DNA of 64,000 bases from Cydia pomonella (GCF_033807575.1 NC_084726.1:5890001-5954000); one strand, 5' to 3'; counted from the stretch's first letter, positions 1 to 10,969 are shown. Translations and numbers: made by a program. Notes: generated from the sequence alone by a model not told the origin.

Positions 1-289
1 AGACGACTGAGTGCAGGGGTGTAACTAAATGCGATTTTGACACCTATGTATTAGCCCCATTCGTAGTGCTCGTAAGGCCAGTCTTTACGAAGTAATATAT
101 ATGTCTATGTCGTAAGCACACCGCCTACGCCCGCGATGTCAAACAAATACTGAATACGATTGCGCTCGCCTCGCGATACGCGGTCAAAGCGACGTTGTGA
201 TGGCGGTCGCTTCGACCTTAAACGGTAACTCTGCACCATTAGGTCGAAGAATTGAGTATATATTACGTAAAATTTCCTTAAATACCAGT
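1..289. repeat. Flank of the BEL/Pao insertion, with a fragment of a foldback repeat
   Basis: Bases 57-110 resemble the right arm of the foldback repeat at 18710-18820: both read CCATTC-TAGTG, then CGTAAGGC, then ATATATGTC. Bases 206-252 hold a short dyad (TTCGACCTTAA against TTAGGTCGAAG). The last five bases, CCAGT (285-289), are the target duplication of the BEL/Pao insertion. No gene is seen. Confidence 0.5.
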
Positions 290-579
290 TGTTGGCGACA
301 AGCCCGCCGCCGCATCGAATTAACTCCACAGCAACAACGATGACGTCCACCGTCACGTCACCGGACCGGTTAGCCCGCGACGGGGACCGGGGCCGGTCCG
401 CGGGGGGACGGCCAGAATCGAACTTACGGCTCGCGGAACGCACACATATCGCGTCGCGCCAAAAATACCTCTGTAATTATCAGTAATTAAATTAGTGTAT
501 ACAGTCCGCTATAGTTTTATTCAGCAGTCTAGATATCCTAGATTCAACATACTACACGAATTAGGCACTAGACGCAACA
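290..579 (+). repeat. 5' LTR of BEL/Pao element
   Basis: This 290-bp LTR begins TG and ends CA. Its first half is unusually GC-rich for this AT-rich window (CCGGACCGGTTAGCC, GGGGCCGGTCCGCGG). Its second half is AT-rich. It should carry promoter and polyadenylation functions, but I see no strong AATAAA inside it. It matches 7026-7315 base for base by eye. Confidence 0.95.
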
Positions 580-1866
580 TATGGTCCTAAACTCGCCGAA
601 GAAGAGAAGCGACCCTGTTAATTGCGAAGTTACGAAGATTTTTTTTGGAAGTCGGCCGACCACGAGAGCGCAGTTCTTCATTCATCAGCATCACCATCCG
701 TCCACCTTCAGTGTCTTCTGGCTAGCCGCTTATGCTAGAAAATAAAATCGTCAAGCAACGGCAAACCTAACGCACCAACGACGGACTTAGGTATCGCGAA
801 GGACACCGAGCGAACGCCCCACGAGCCAAGAAGCAATCAATTACGGTCCTAGTGCACAAAATAATCTAAAGTGAAACCGAAGTGCAATAGGAACAGGAGC
901 CCGCGATCTACTGGACAATAATCAGGGGAGCATAACTGTGAGGTCTTTCCAATTCCTATTACCTAATTAAACTCGGTTGTTTTCATTTAAACTCTTATTT
1001 CACAATCATAATAATCCCAAGATCATTTTCAAAATAACATTGCTTACGGGTACTTTAACCGTAGCGTAATTGTGTTGCTTAACTTTGCTTCGATCTCAAT
1101 AACATTACAACATAAATAACATTTTTATTATTTCATTAATTGTCATTTCATAAATAAGTACCAATTTCGCATTAATCGTGATTAGAAATAAACAAAACCA
1201 ATTATGTACAGTTAAATTTAGTTACATTCATAGATAATTTATACCTATAATATACATACAAATATATAAATAAACATAATAATTATACAATCTTAAAATC
1301 ATATACATATTCAACGAAATCTTTTTGTTTACAATTACTAATTTTATTCGTAAATACACGTAATTACAGTAAAGTGTTAAATAACATACAGTAAACAATA
1401 AGATAACGTACATTACATTTGGATTTGGCCGTAAGTTAAATCAACATAACAGTAATACAATTTGATTACGAATCCATTTCATTATAAGATTATTATCATA
1501 GTTAACATTCATATTGCTAAATCATTGAACATTCCACAAAATATTCCGTACCTATTTTCATAGTCAATAGGTGGGTATACCTAAACAATAATTATTGTAT
1601 GGTAAAAGTTAAGTGTCTGATCAAATATTTTAGCAATAGCACAAGTTGTGTCGGACATTAAAAAAGTATCAGCGCCTGCAAAAATTGCACAGGCAAAAGT
1701 TACATTGTTATTTTTGCCTTGCTAATAAAATAACATCAGGGTTTTAAATTATCACCTTAAAATTAAATTGAAAATTATTGCTATTTATTTTTCGTCAGGG
1801 TTTTGCATAGTGCTTAGCGCTTATAATAATTAGCAGATTGCTTCATTTAATTCTTATAACTGCATA
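580..1866 (+). other. BEL/Pao untranslated leader
   Basis: This is the region between the 5' LTR and the gag-pol start. It is very AT-rich from about 950 onward, with no frame longer than about 60 residues. It should contain packaging and translation signals, but none can be recognised by eye. Confidence 0.7.
582..599 (+). other. Candidate primer-binding site
   Basis: TGGTCCTAAACTCGCC starts two bases after the 5' LTR. That is the usual position and TGG start for pairing with the CCA 3' end of a tRNA primer. I cannot say which tRNA. Confidence 0.55.
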
Positions 1867-4800
1867 ATGTCTGCCGAGGATAGATGCAGAGAATTAATAA
1901 AGAAGCGCGCTTCAATTAAAGCTAAGCTTACACAGTTTATGGCTTATTTTAATACTGCGAAAACTTGTGAACAACTCAGTGATTCGCAGTTAGTGGAATT
2001 AGACATGCGTATTAAAAAACTTGATGATTCGTACGACTCTTTTGATTCTTACCAGAGCGAATTGGAGATGCTAGCTGAGGATCCTACCGAGCAATATACT
2101 GCACGCGAGCTGTTCGAGCGGTCTTACTACAAAGAGATTGCCGCCGCTCGGGAGCTGGTGGACAGGCACCGCAGCCAACGCGCCAAGGAGGTTCAATCCG
2201 AGGTAGGCTCCAATGAATGCCCAACAGTGGTGTCTTATAAGCACAACAATGTAAGGTTGCCAAAAATTAATTTACCGCACTTCAGCGGTGGTTATCAGAA
2301 TTGGCTGGAGTTTAAAGACATTTATGTTTCCTTAATTCATTCTGAGACAAGTATCGACAACATTAACAAGTTTCACTACCTACGCGCCTCTCTTCATGGA
2401 AGCGCGGCCTTGGTGATTAGAAGCTTGGACTTTAAGGGGGATAACTACGATGCCGCTTGGAAACTCCTTTGTGAACGATACGACAACAAACAGTTGCTTG
2501 TCAACAATCATGTCCAGGCACTTTTCAATATTGAACAGGTGCATAAAGAGTCAAGTGTAGCCTTGCGACAGATTGTTGACAACACTAAAAAGAATTTAAA
2601 TGCCTTAGCAACTTTAGACCAGCCCGTAGAGCATTGGGATACATTAATAATCCACATCATGGCAGCCAAATTAGACGGAGTTACAAGTAGGGAATGGGAG
2701 GAACATAGGAATCAGTTGACAAACCCACCGGCACTTAGCGATTTCATAACGTTTCTTACCAATAGGTGCAATCTTTTGGAAACTTTAGAAGAAGCCAAGC
2801 ACAACAGGGTTAGGACGGACAAGTCTGTCAACAATAAACCAAAAAGCCTTCTGGCTTCAGCAAGTAACGTTAATAAGCCTAAAACATATAACGTAACTTG
2901 CCCTTTATGTAATAAAGCTCATTACGTCTTCAATTGTGAAAGTTTCAGGGCTTTGCCAGTAGAACAACGCGTACTCAAGGCAAAGGAATTTAACGTGTGC
3001 TTAAATTGCTTACGTCCCGGTCATAACGAGAGTAAGTGCAAACTTAGCCACTGCAAGTACTGCAAGACCAAGCATAACACACTTCTTCACGTTCATACGG
3101 AACCTAAGACCGCGTCAGAACACATAGCTTTTTCCGCGAATGCTCACAATGTTAACGTGGCCGAGCATGTTTTGCTTTCAACAGCCTTAGTCAAAGTGCG
3201 CGATGGTCAAGGGAAATTGCACAGTGTTAGGGTCTTATTAGATAATGGCAGTACATCTAATTACATAACTCGGGACTTATCTGAGAGGCTGAACCTGCCA
3301 ATTAAAAATGTCAAAACTACAGTGTCCATGCTTGAAAAGCATGAATCAAATATCACCCAATCGTGCTCTCTTAAATTGGAGTCTTATGATGGGCCTTATA
3401 GCACTGACATAGAGTGCAACGTATTGTCCGACATTACGTCACCAATACCTCACACATACATTGACGCAACGGACGTACCCATACCTTCGGGAATTTGTCT
3501 TGCCGATCCTTCATACACCGAACCCGCTGATATTGAGATTCTTCTTGGGGCTAAAATATTTTGGAGCGTTCTCGGCACCAATCGCATTATCTTAGGCAAA
3601 AATGAACCCTTCCTCGTTGAGACAAAGCTAGGTTGGCTCTTAGTAGGCGCCATAAATCAACCTACCTCTGTCAAACCAGTTTGCTTGTTCCTGACTGACA
3701 AACAAACGGACACGACTCTTACAAAATTTTGGGAACTTGATACCATATCCCCGAAACATGACTTCACACCGGACGAAAACGCGTGTGAAGAACTCTTTAA
3801 CAAAACTACTAAGAGAGATAAAGACGGACGTTTTGTGGTGACTGTTCCTCTGAAGGAATCTCCCGATACCTTAGGAGACTCCTACGGGATGGCCAAGCGA
3901 AGGTTTTTATCGCTCGAACGCAGGTTAGATAGGGACTCCTCATTAAAGGAGCGCTATGTAAAATTCATGGAGGAATACGAGGTTTTGGGTCACATGAGTG
4001 AAACTTTGCCTTACAGTTCATTACCGTCATATTATTTGCCTCACCACGCCGTGTTAAGAGAGTCTAGCACGACTACCAAGCTTCGTGTCGTGTTTGATGC
4101 TTCAGCTGCCACTATATCAGGAAAATCATTTAACGACATCCAGTTAACAGGACCCAGGGTTCAGGACGACTTATTTTCCATCTTACTGCGGTTTCGTCAA
4201 CATAAATATGTGGTGTCAGCTGACATCGAGAAAATGTATCGGCAAATTCTTGTGGACGATGAACAACGTCAACTTCAGTTGATCTTATGGAGGGCAGACC
4301 CTTCTAAGCCGCTTAAAATCTATTCTCTTAATACCGTGACTTATGGGACGTCATCAGCGCCGTTTCTGAGCACGCGGTGCCTCTTACAGCTATCACAGGA
4401 GTCCAGTGACAAGGAAACACAGGAAGCGATCGCCAGGGACTTTTATGTAGACGACTTCCTATCTGGCTCTCATTCAATAGATGATACTGTGGCACTGTGT
4501 CGTAATGTAACAACCACGCTGAAAAATGCCCAATTTCACTTGCGTAAATGGCAGTCTAATAATGAAGAGATTCTTAAAGCCGTCGGTGAGAACCCATGTC
4601 TGAAAGAATGTGTGGATCTGAGCGAGAACGAGCTGTCTAAAACATTGGGTCTTAATTGGAGATGCGCTCAAGACAGTCTTACGTTTCGCATAGACATCTC
4701 GTTACCAAAAGTAGTCACAAAAAGGCACATTCTTTCAGTCATAGCCCAAATCTTTGACTCTCTAGGATTAGTAACGCCTTGTATAGTGCAGGCGAAAATA

Positions 4801-7059
4801 CTAATGCAGAAACTTTGGGTAAACCAGTGTTCTTGGGATGATCCGCTTACAGGAGACATACTTACATCCTGGGAAGACTTTGTGAAATCTCTGCCTTATC
4901 TTAATAAAGTCCAGATACCTCGCTGGGTCTTGTGCAATACACCTACGGTTGTTGATTTCCACGTCTTCACTGATGCGTCGGAGAAAGCATACGGAGCTTG
5001 CCTGTACGTCCGCTCCGTGGCCGGGGATGGCTCAGTGAGTGTTCGCCTACTGGCATCAAAAAGCAAAGTCGCGCCTATTAAGGCCACAACTATTCCTCGT
5101 CTTGAGCTCTGCGGGGCCTTATTAGGCGCAAGATTATGCACAAAGGTTCTTGAGTCACTTACCCGGAAACCGGACCATTGCGTATTTTGGTGTGACTCTA
5201 TGATAGTCATAGGTTGGTTATCATCATCTCCTTGTTCATTGCGTCCTTTTGTAAAAAACCGGATATCAGAGATCCAGGAAAGTTCCAAAGCCGCTTGTTG
5301 GCGCTACGTGCCTTCAAAGGAGAATCCTGCAGATCTAGTATCTCGAGGTTTAAGTGCCGACCTCATAATGAACTCTTCCTTGTGGTGGTCTGGACCATCC
5401 TTCTTGAAGCAGGACATGGCCTACTGGCCGACCGCCCCAGGAAGGTCTGGTAATGAGTCTTCACTGCCAGAGATGTTACCGGCAAAATCATTAGTCGCAT
5501 GTCCCGCTTTTGATAACTCTTGTAAGCCAATAGAACATTTAATTAAAAACAAATCATCTTATTCAAAATTGCAACGGATAATAGCGTATATACTTAGATT
5601 CATCCACAATTGTAAAAAGGAAAATACTAAGAAAACCGGTGGTCTTACATTAGCTGAGCTAGAATCGGCTTCAGTTCTACTTCTTCGTAGGTCCCAACAA
5701 GACTCTTTTCCTAACGAGTACGAACTTCTTAAAACAGGGAAACCATTGCCAAAGAAAAGCCGGCTTAGTTCGTTGTCACCATTTTTTGATTCAGGGCTTA
5801 TTAGAGTCGGGGGTCGACTCGTCAACTCATTCTATGACTATAGCACAAAGCATCCTATAGTCCTCTGTAGTAAGCATCATCTCGCAAGGCTGCTTTTTAA
5901 AATGTTCCACTTACATCTACTTCACGCGCCTCCTCAATTACTTCTAGCGACTATAAAACTTAACTACTGGCCGCTCGGAGGAAGGAACTTGGCAAAACAG
6001 GTTGTCCATACTTGTCTCAAATGTGTTCGGTTGAAAGGTGAAACAGTGCAACCAGTAATGGGTAACTTGCCGAAAGAAAGGTTGCACCTTGAATATCCGT
6101 TCCTCGAAACAGGCACCGATTACGCCGGTCCAATTCTTATAGCTGACCGCAAAGGTAGGGGGTGTAGGCTCATCAAGGCCTACATTTGCATATTTGTGTG
6201 TTTAGCATCCAAGGCACTTCATTTGGAGCTTGTTTCGGATTTAACCAAGGAGGCTTTTATGGCAGCTCTTAACCGATTTATTGGTCGTCGTGGCAAACCA
6301 AAGGTAATATTCTCAGATAATGGCACGACCTTTGTTGGTAGCTTCAATGAGCTCTCAAATCTCTTAAAACAAGACTTTGCGGCAGACATGGCCGACGCGC
6401 AAATTAATTTCTCTTTCATCCCAGCATACACACCTCACTTCGGAGGAATCTGGGAGTCTGCAGTGAAGTCGGTAAAGTACCACCTGCGACGAACCCTAGG
6501 TCTTACACACCTCACCTATGAGTTATTGGCTACGTGTTTAGTAAAGATCGAAGCGATTTTAAACTCACGTCCTCTTACGCCACTTTCTAATGATCCATCT
6601 GATCTAACTTTTTTGAGTCCGGCTCATTTCTTGATTGGAAGGCCTCTCACGTCTTTGCCTTACCCTCAGCTCACTGATCAAAAGATTACCTCACTCCAAA
6701 GGTACCAGCGCATCGAGTTTCTGAAACAGCACTTCTGGAACAGGTTCTCCAACGAGTACGTTACTGGCCTGCAACAGAGAACCAAATGGCAGAGCTCAAG
6801 GGGCTACCTCGACGTCGGAACCATGGTGGTAATCAAGGACAAGAACTTACCGCCGCTTATGTGGCTCCTCGGCCGCATCGTTCAAGTGCTGCCTGGCAGA
6901 GATGGCGTCGCAAGAGTAGCCGACATAAGGACGAAAAAGGGAGTCATTCGTCGGGCCTTCAATACAATTTGTCCTCTACCCATACAAGATCTTGAAGACC
7001 CAAGCTCTTCAACGCCGGGAGTATATGTTGGCGACAAGCCCGCCGCCGCATCGAATTAA
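1867..7059 (+). CDS. BEL/Pao gag-pol polyprotein (1730 aa)
   Basis: This polyprotein is processed into capsid, protease, reverse transcriptase/RNase H and integrase for retrotransposition in cytoplasmic particles. Gag-like region: about 130-310 (LPHFSGGYQNW, then NWLEFKDIY; DUF1759 type). Zinc ligands: C345/C348, a CX2CX4HX4C knuckle at 378-391, then C396/C399/H403. Protease: LLDNGS at 457-462, an N replacing the usual S/T after the catalytic D459. Reverse transcriptase: about 719-900, with D786 in SADIEKMY and YVDD at 860-863. RNase H: D1036, E1080, D1110, D1156. Integrase: zinc finger H1348/H1353/C1383/C1386, then catalytic D1418, D1484 and E1530. A DUF5641-like tail spans about 1600-1705. 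There is no stop or frameshift. The start ATG is the first in frame after the leader. The stop lies 34 bp inside the 3' LTR, so about the last ten residues are LTR-encoded. All key residues are present, so activity is plausible. Confidence 0.95.
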   Translation: MSAEDRCRELIKKRASIKAKLTQFMAYFNTAKTCEQLSDSQLVELDMRIKKLDDSYDSFDSYQSELEMLAEDPTEQYTARELFERSYYKEIAAARELVDRHRSQRAKEVQSEVGSNECPTVVSYKHNNVRLPKINLPHFSGGYQNWLEFKDIYVSLIHSETSIDNINKFHYLRASLHGSAALVIRSLDFKGDNYDAAWKLLCERYDNKQLLVNNHVQALFNIEQVHKESSVALRQIVDNTKKNLNALATLDQPVEHWDTLIIHIMAAKLDGVTSREWEEHRNQLTNPPALSDFITFLTNRCNLLETLEEAKHNRVRTDKSVNNKPKSLLASASNVNKPKTYNVTCPLCNKAHYVFNCESFRALPVEQRVLKAKEFNVCLNCLRPGHNESKCKLSHCKYCKTKHNTLLHVHTEPKTASEHIAFSANAHNVNVAEHVLLSTALVKVRDGQGKLHSVRVLLDNGSTSNYITRDLSERLNLPIKNVKTTVSMLEKHESNITQSCSLKLESYDGPYSTDIECNVLSDITSPIPHTYIDATDVPIPSGICLADPSYTEPADIEILLGAKIFWSVLGTNRIILGKNEPFLVETKLGWLLVGAINQPTSVKPVCLFLTDKQTDTTLTKFWELDTISPKHDFTPDENACEELFNKTTKRDKDGRFVVTVPLKESPDTLGDSYGMAKRRFLSLERRLDRDSSLKERYVKFMEEYEVLGHMSETLPYSSLPSYYLPHHAVLRESSTTTKLRVVFDASAATISGKSFNDIQLTGPRVQDDLFSILLRFRQHKYVVSADIEKMYRQILVDDEQRQLQLILWRADPSKPLKIYSLNTVTYGTSSAPFLSTRCLLQLSQESSDKETQEAIARDFYVDDFLSGSHSIDDTVALCRNVTTTLKNAQFHLRKWQSNNEEILKAVGENPCLKECVDLSENELSKTLGLNWRCAQDSLTFRIDISLPKVVTKRHILSVIAQIFDSLGLVTPCIVQAKILMQKLWVNQCSWDDPLTGDILTSWEDFVKSLPYLNKVQIPRWVLCNTPTVVDFHVFTDASEKAYGACLYVRSVAGDGSVSVRLLASKSKVAPIKATTIPRLELCGALLGARLCTKVLESLTRKPDHCVFWCDSMIVIGWLSSSPCSLRPFVKNRISEIQESSKAACWRYVPSKENPADLVSRGLSADLIMNSSLWWSGPSFLKQDMAYWPTAPGRSGNESSLPEMLPAKSLVACPAFDNSCKPIEHLIKNKSSYSKLQRIIAYILRFIHNCKKENTKKTGGLTLAELESASVLLLRRSQQDSFPNEYELLKTGKPLPKKSRLSSLSPFFDSGLIRVGGRLVNSFYDYSTKHPIVLCSKHHLARLLFKMFHLHLLHAPPQLLLATIKLNYWPLGGRNLAKQVVHTCLKCVRLKGETVQPVMGNLPKERLHLEYPFLETGTDYAGPILIADRKGRGCRLIKAYICIFVCLASKALHLELVSDLTKEAFMAALNRFIGRRGKPKVIFSDNGTTFVGSFNELSNLLKQDFAADMADAQINFSFIPAYTPHFGGIWESAVKSVKYHLRRTLGLTHLTYELLATCLVKIEAILNSRPLTPLSNDPSDLTFLSPAHFLIGRPLTSLPYPQLTDQKITSLQRYQRIEFLKQHFWNRFSNEYVTGLQQRTKWQSSRGYLDVGTMVVIKDKNLPPLMWLLGRIVQVLPGRDGVARVADIRTKKGVIRRAFNTICPLPIQDLEDPSSSTPGVYVGDKPAAASN

Positions 7060-7315
7060 CTCCACAGCAACAACGATGACGTCCACCGTCACGTCACCGG
7101 ACCGGTTAGCCCGCGACGGGGACCGGGGCCGGTCCGCGGGGGGACGGCCAGAATCGAACTTACGGCTCGCGGAACGCACACATATCGCGTCGCGCCAAAA
7201 ATACCTCTGTAATTATCAGTAATTAAATTAGTGTATACAGTCCGCTATAGTTTTATTCAGCAGTCTAGATATCCTAGATTCAACATACTACACGAATTAG
7301 GCACTAGACGCAACA
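7026..7315 (+). repeat. 3' LTR of BEL/Pao element
   Basis: This 290-bp repeat matches 290-579 by eye and is followed by the CCAGT target duplication. The purine tract expected just upstream is weak (GCCGGGAGTATA, 7014-7025), and the gag-pol frame continues into the LTR to 7059. Confidence 0.95.
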
Positions 7316-7320
7316 CCAGT

Positions 7321-7900
7321 ACGTCGTATTTTTAGGTAAACTTAACTTTTTAGGCGAGCCGACATTTTGTTTTGTTATAATTAGGTCTTGTTATTGCAAA
7401 TTGCAAAATTTTGGTATGTTGTAATACCTAGAACAATAAAATCTAACAGCACTTTTAATTTCTTTTATACGAAAAAAAAAATAGAGTCAATTTAATATAT
7501 TTACAAACTCCGAACACAAATTTACGATCCCCAATTACAAGCAATACATACTACTTATGAGCTTAAAAAAAATTATTACTTAAGTATTTCGAAGGCCCAT
7601 CAGTAGTTTTGAATAAAAACCTAACATACTGCACGAGAAAATTTTCAGCGCACAAGATTTCATCGTATAATTCCTGCGTAATCGACCTAGATAATTATTT
7701 TACGCCAAGTAATGGCCGCCATTCTCGTTACAAAACTTAAGATTGATTTTTCGTTAGAAATTTTGATTGTAAGCGGAAAGAAAATACTCTCGTAATATAT
7801 TTGTCTCTTTCTCTTCATGCTATCTCATAAAAAAATAACCTTTCTTGGTAATTAAATGGTAAAAAACACGTTGAAATCATGTTGAAAAATAGTAAGTCTT
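7321..7900. other. AT-rich non-coding stretch
   Basis: Nothing recognisable beyond short A and T tracts. No reading frame above 60 codons. Confidence 0.5.
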
Positions 7901-7904
7901 ACTA

Positions 7905-8165
7905 ATTTTGTACATTGCAACCACATTACACGTCGTGGCGACGTCCAATCCACGTCGCAAACATTACCTATGTAGTAACCATTAAGTCACAATTACTAAA
8001 ATTACGTGGAATCGACGTAGCCGGCACGTGCTTTTTTTCCCCACTTTGGTGAAATCCAGGTGGATTCCACGTCGATTCGAGGTAACTCATTTTGGTCACT
8101 GTCAGATTTGCGACCTATAATAGGTGATTTTATCGTTATTTTCACCAAAAATGTTTGCTGGGTTT
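7905..8165. repeat. Repeat rich in CACGTCG motifs
   Basis: Several direct and inverted copies of a motif near GTGGAATCGACGT occur, for example ACGTGGAATCGACGT at about 8004 against ATTCCACGTCGATTC at about 8064. The right edge reads TTTGCTGGGTTTCCCC. It looks like a MITE or short satellite fragment; ends are not resolved. Confidence 0.35.
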
Positions 8166-8311
8166 CCCCTTCATAGTAAAAAGACTTACTTTAATTAGGT
8201 ACTGATTATGCAAATTTGCCTATTTGTTTAACTCGCGTGAAAGGTACCGTTTCATCCCTTGGTTAACAATTTACTATACTTTAAGCTCCAGTTTAGCTTA
8301 TTGTGACGGAA

Positions 8312-8372
8312 GAGTAACTACGGAACCCTACACTGAGCGTGGCCCGACATGCTCTTGGCCGGTTTTTATTTT
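8312..8372 (+). repeat. Terminal fragment of the GGTACGGAACCC/TTGGCCGG repeat family
   Basis: Reads TACGGAACCCTACACTGAGC and ends CTCTTGGCCGGTTTTT. It matches the right ends of the larger copies at 60226-61725 and 62268-62610. Confidence 0.6.
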
Positions 8373-8957
8373 AAGATTGAAGTATCATGCAAAATTTTAT
8401 ACAATAATATAAACTTAGCCTAAATCAGGCATAACATTCAAAATGAGAATAACATTTGACAAAAGACTGATAAATATACTAACTAATCTTTATTTTACAT
8501 TTAAAAATATGTAATACATAATTATTTTTAACAACAAACAAATCAGTCAAACAAATGGTTCCGCGCCATTCCAGACGCAAAGGTGCCCATCATTTTTGCC
8601 GCGTTGCCGCGCTGAATCGTGATAGACAGCCTCTACATCAAGAATGAACCAGCACGAGGGTCGTGACCTTTCTTCTTTAACCTTTTTTTCAAGTATTTAC
8701 AACTAATCTGTGTCAACTTTTTATTCAGTCAAAGGAGTATATTTCCGAAATTTCTGGAAACTTTCATCAGAAAATTCTCATGCAAGTTCCACTTAGAAAG
8801 TTCCCGTGCACGGGATTATTACTCAATGTCCTGCCTACAACCTGTCAACAACTGTTTCATTTAACATTAACTCGCATTGGTGTCTATTTCAAGTGTCATA
8901 GACATCGAAACTACCTGTAAAAAGGTGTAGTGTGTACTACACACATCATGCGCATAG

Positions 8958-9125
8958 AAAGAAAGAAAGAAAGAAAATACATTTATTTAACGCCACAACA
9001 CATTACATTTGGAAAAAGAAGAACATACAGAGAAAGAAAAACACTGGACGCTAAATTAGGATCCCCACTCAGCATAATGCCACGTCAATTCGTGGCGCTG
9101 GTTTTCAGTGGGGACCTGACTTAAA
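8958..9125 (-). mobile_element. 3' tail of a non-LTR retrotransposon
   Basis: Read on the minus strand, a region with paired CCACTGAAAACCAGCGCCACG-like segments leads to GGCGTTAAATAAATGTATTT followed by (TTTC)n. The order is that of a LINE/SINE 3' end with a simple-repeat tail. No reverse transcriptase segment is retained. Confidence 0.6.
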
Positions 9126-9805
9126 ACTATGATAGTGGCGACACATACGTCAACGCAACAGAAAACAGGAAAAAAACAGACATAAAAAGGAACACAATTT
9201 TTTTTTATACATACTAAAAAAACATGATACCAAAAACATTTTTGCTAATGTACATTAGTAAGATTGAAATTGAAATTGAAAACACTTATATTACTAAAAA
9301 AAAAGATACGTAGGAAAAAACTAACATTATTATTAGTATTTAAGGCCTTGTACGTATTATTGCAGTATACGTCTAAACTCGAACCTAGTCGTTTCTTTTC
9401 ACGGCCAACCTCACATGGCGACCCTGCCAGTGCGGCCTTGCGCTATACTACACACTACAAAGGTTTGGCAATAACCGTGCAGACAAAAATACTGAGAACA
9501 TTTCATGGGAACTTTGATATTTTTTTTTAATTCTCTTTGACACATTGTAAAGGCATATTTTAATTCTTTAAAAATATGCATCACATGGAAAAACTCAAAT
9601 CAAATTTTCAGGTTAATCAGATACCCAAACAGGACATGAAAATGTAATGAATGAGTCGCAAAAGCCTGTTAAAAGTCCAACACGCTACGATTATGTCGTA
9701 CGCTCGAAACTTTGGCAAAGGTTTATGGATTAAATAGTACACGAAGATACGCCACTATCAAGTAAACAATTAATTAATAACACTAATTTAGCTAATATGA
9801 CTACT
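9126..9805. other. Non-coding stretch with no recognised element
   Basis: AT-rich. A small (TTGAAA)n run lies near 9266-9282. The 88-codon frame here shows no recognisable domain and is probably chance. Confidence 0.4.
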
Positions 9806-9809
9806 GCAC

Positions 9810-10145
9810 TGGTGCTTTTACCCTACGTAGGTTCTTTAGGCCACGTAGGCTCGTGTTTTTCTCTCACTCTCACTGAGCGAGCGAGATGGATGTGCGTGCT
9901 CGGAACCGCATATATCAGGTTTTTTAAGTTTAATTCTTTGTAATACAAAAAAAAAGCAGTAATCGCTTAAGTCCCTTAAAAATAAAATTGCGCATTTTTA
10001 GAAGCATATTTCAGATTTCCAGCCTTTGTACATAAAAATTTACAAAATTTTAAAGTGCATTTTAGACCTATGATCGTTTTTTTTTCTATCGATCTAATGT
10101 CCAAAAATCAGGTTTCTAATCGCTGAAGTCCCTAGGGAAAATCCA
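9810..10145 (+). repeat. Interspersed repeat, GAGATGGATGTGCGTGCTCGG family, copy 1
   Basis: CTCTCACTCTCACTGAGC, then GAGATGGATGTGCGTGCTCGG, an AT-rich middle with AAAATAAAATTGCG, and a right part with GTCCCTAGGGAAAAT. The same order recurs at 30225-30545 on this strand and at 42665-42985 on the other. Coding content: none. Confidence 0.65.
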
Positions 10146-10311
10146 CGAAATCTAAATAGACAGAATAATCCAATCAAGATGGTTAATTAATTTTTTTGCA
10201 ACAGTTTTGATATCTACAAAAGCGATACGTTTTTTCAAAAACTCCGCTCACTGAACCTATGGCACTTTAGTTAAAGACTTATTTTATTTTATTTTTTTAC
10301 ATTTTTATTAT

Positions 10312-10430
10312 TGTGTTGTCTGGAAGAGATCGCCTTTTAGCGATAACACCGCCTGCTATTTACCTCTACTTGTGTTGCTGTTTATTTCTGTATTGTTTTC
10401 TTGTATTGAGAGAGTATTTGTAAAGTAAAA
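10312..10430 (+). mobile_element. LINE/SINE 3' end (TGTCTGGAAGAGATCGC family), copy 1
   Basis: Starts GTTGTCTGGAAGAGATCGCC, continues AACACCGCCTGC, and runs to TTTTCTTGTATTGAG followed by AT-rich tail sequence. A second copy of the head lies inverted just downstream. Confidence 0.6.
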
Positions 10431-10483
10431 TAAAATATTCAATATTGCAACACAAAAATAAAACAAATTTACAATGTCGATAA

Positions 10484-10575
10484 AAGTAACAGGCGATCGT
10501 AAGCGATCTCTTCCAGACAACCTTAGGTTAGCAGCTTAGTAGATAGGGTAGTGCTATATTGTATTGTATTGTATT
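10484..10575 (-). mobile_element. LINE/SINE 3' end (TGTCTGGAAGAGATCGC family), inverted copy
   Basis: AGGCGATCGTAAGCGATCTC, then TTCCAGACAAC, is the reverse complement of the head of copy 1 at 10312. It forms an inverted pair about 200 bp across. A short (TTGTA)n run follows at 10557-10573. Confidence 0.55.
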
Positions 10576-10969
10576 AGTATAACTATTTATATACCAGAGG
10601 GCAATAACCAGAAGCTAATTGGGGTCAGTGATCTTCGAATATACTCGTATTTCTGACAGTCAATGAACTACTCTATTCCTATTTGATCTCAATTAGAGAT
10701 CTTTTCATCAATTGATAGCAGTTGTTTGCTAAAGATATTATATTTGCCCAATAACTAAATAAGGTAAATCGTAATAATGTCGGCCACATTTCAATGATTG
10801 GTTCCGTCACCCTCATGTGCAGTGGTAACATTACAGCAGAATAGAGGCCCATAACTGTGATAGGCCAATCATTGTGTAAGTAGTCCCTTGTAACAGTGAC
10901 CAAATGTTATTGGTAAAATTTTGTAAAATAATTGTCAATAGCAAAGCTATAAGTATAATTATACTTGTA

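Larger units (their letters stand above)
290..7315 (+). mobile_element. Complete BEL/Pao LTR retrotransposon
   Basis: A 7026-bp element runs from TGTTGGCGACA to ACGCAACA, with direct 290-bp LTRs at both ends. It is bounded by a perfect 5-bp duplication, CCAGT, at 285-289 and 7316-7320. The internal region holds a candidate primer-binding site, a 1.28-kb AT-rich leader and one uninterrupted gag-pol frame with the BEL/Pao domain order: gag, zinc knuckle, aspartic protease, reverse transcriptase, RNase H, integrase. No envelope-like frame is present. By eye I see no difference between the two LTRs, which are identical at the moment of insertion, so the insertion looks very recent. Class assignment is strong; subfamily is not assigned. 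Confidence 0.96.

Noticed and set aside
105..486. Frames of 112 and 65 codons across the 5' LTR and its flank
   Set aside because: They lie in the GC-rich LTR, read on opposite strands and recur identically in the 3' LTR. They are LTR composition, not genes.
3450..6995. Numerous short frames on both strands within gag-pol
   Set aside because: Shadows of the 1730-aa frame, with no independent motifs.
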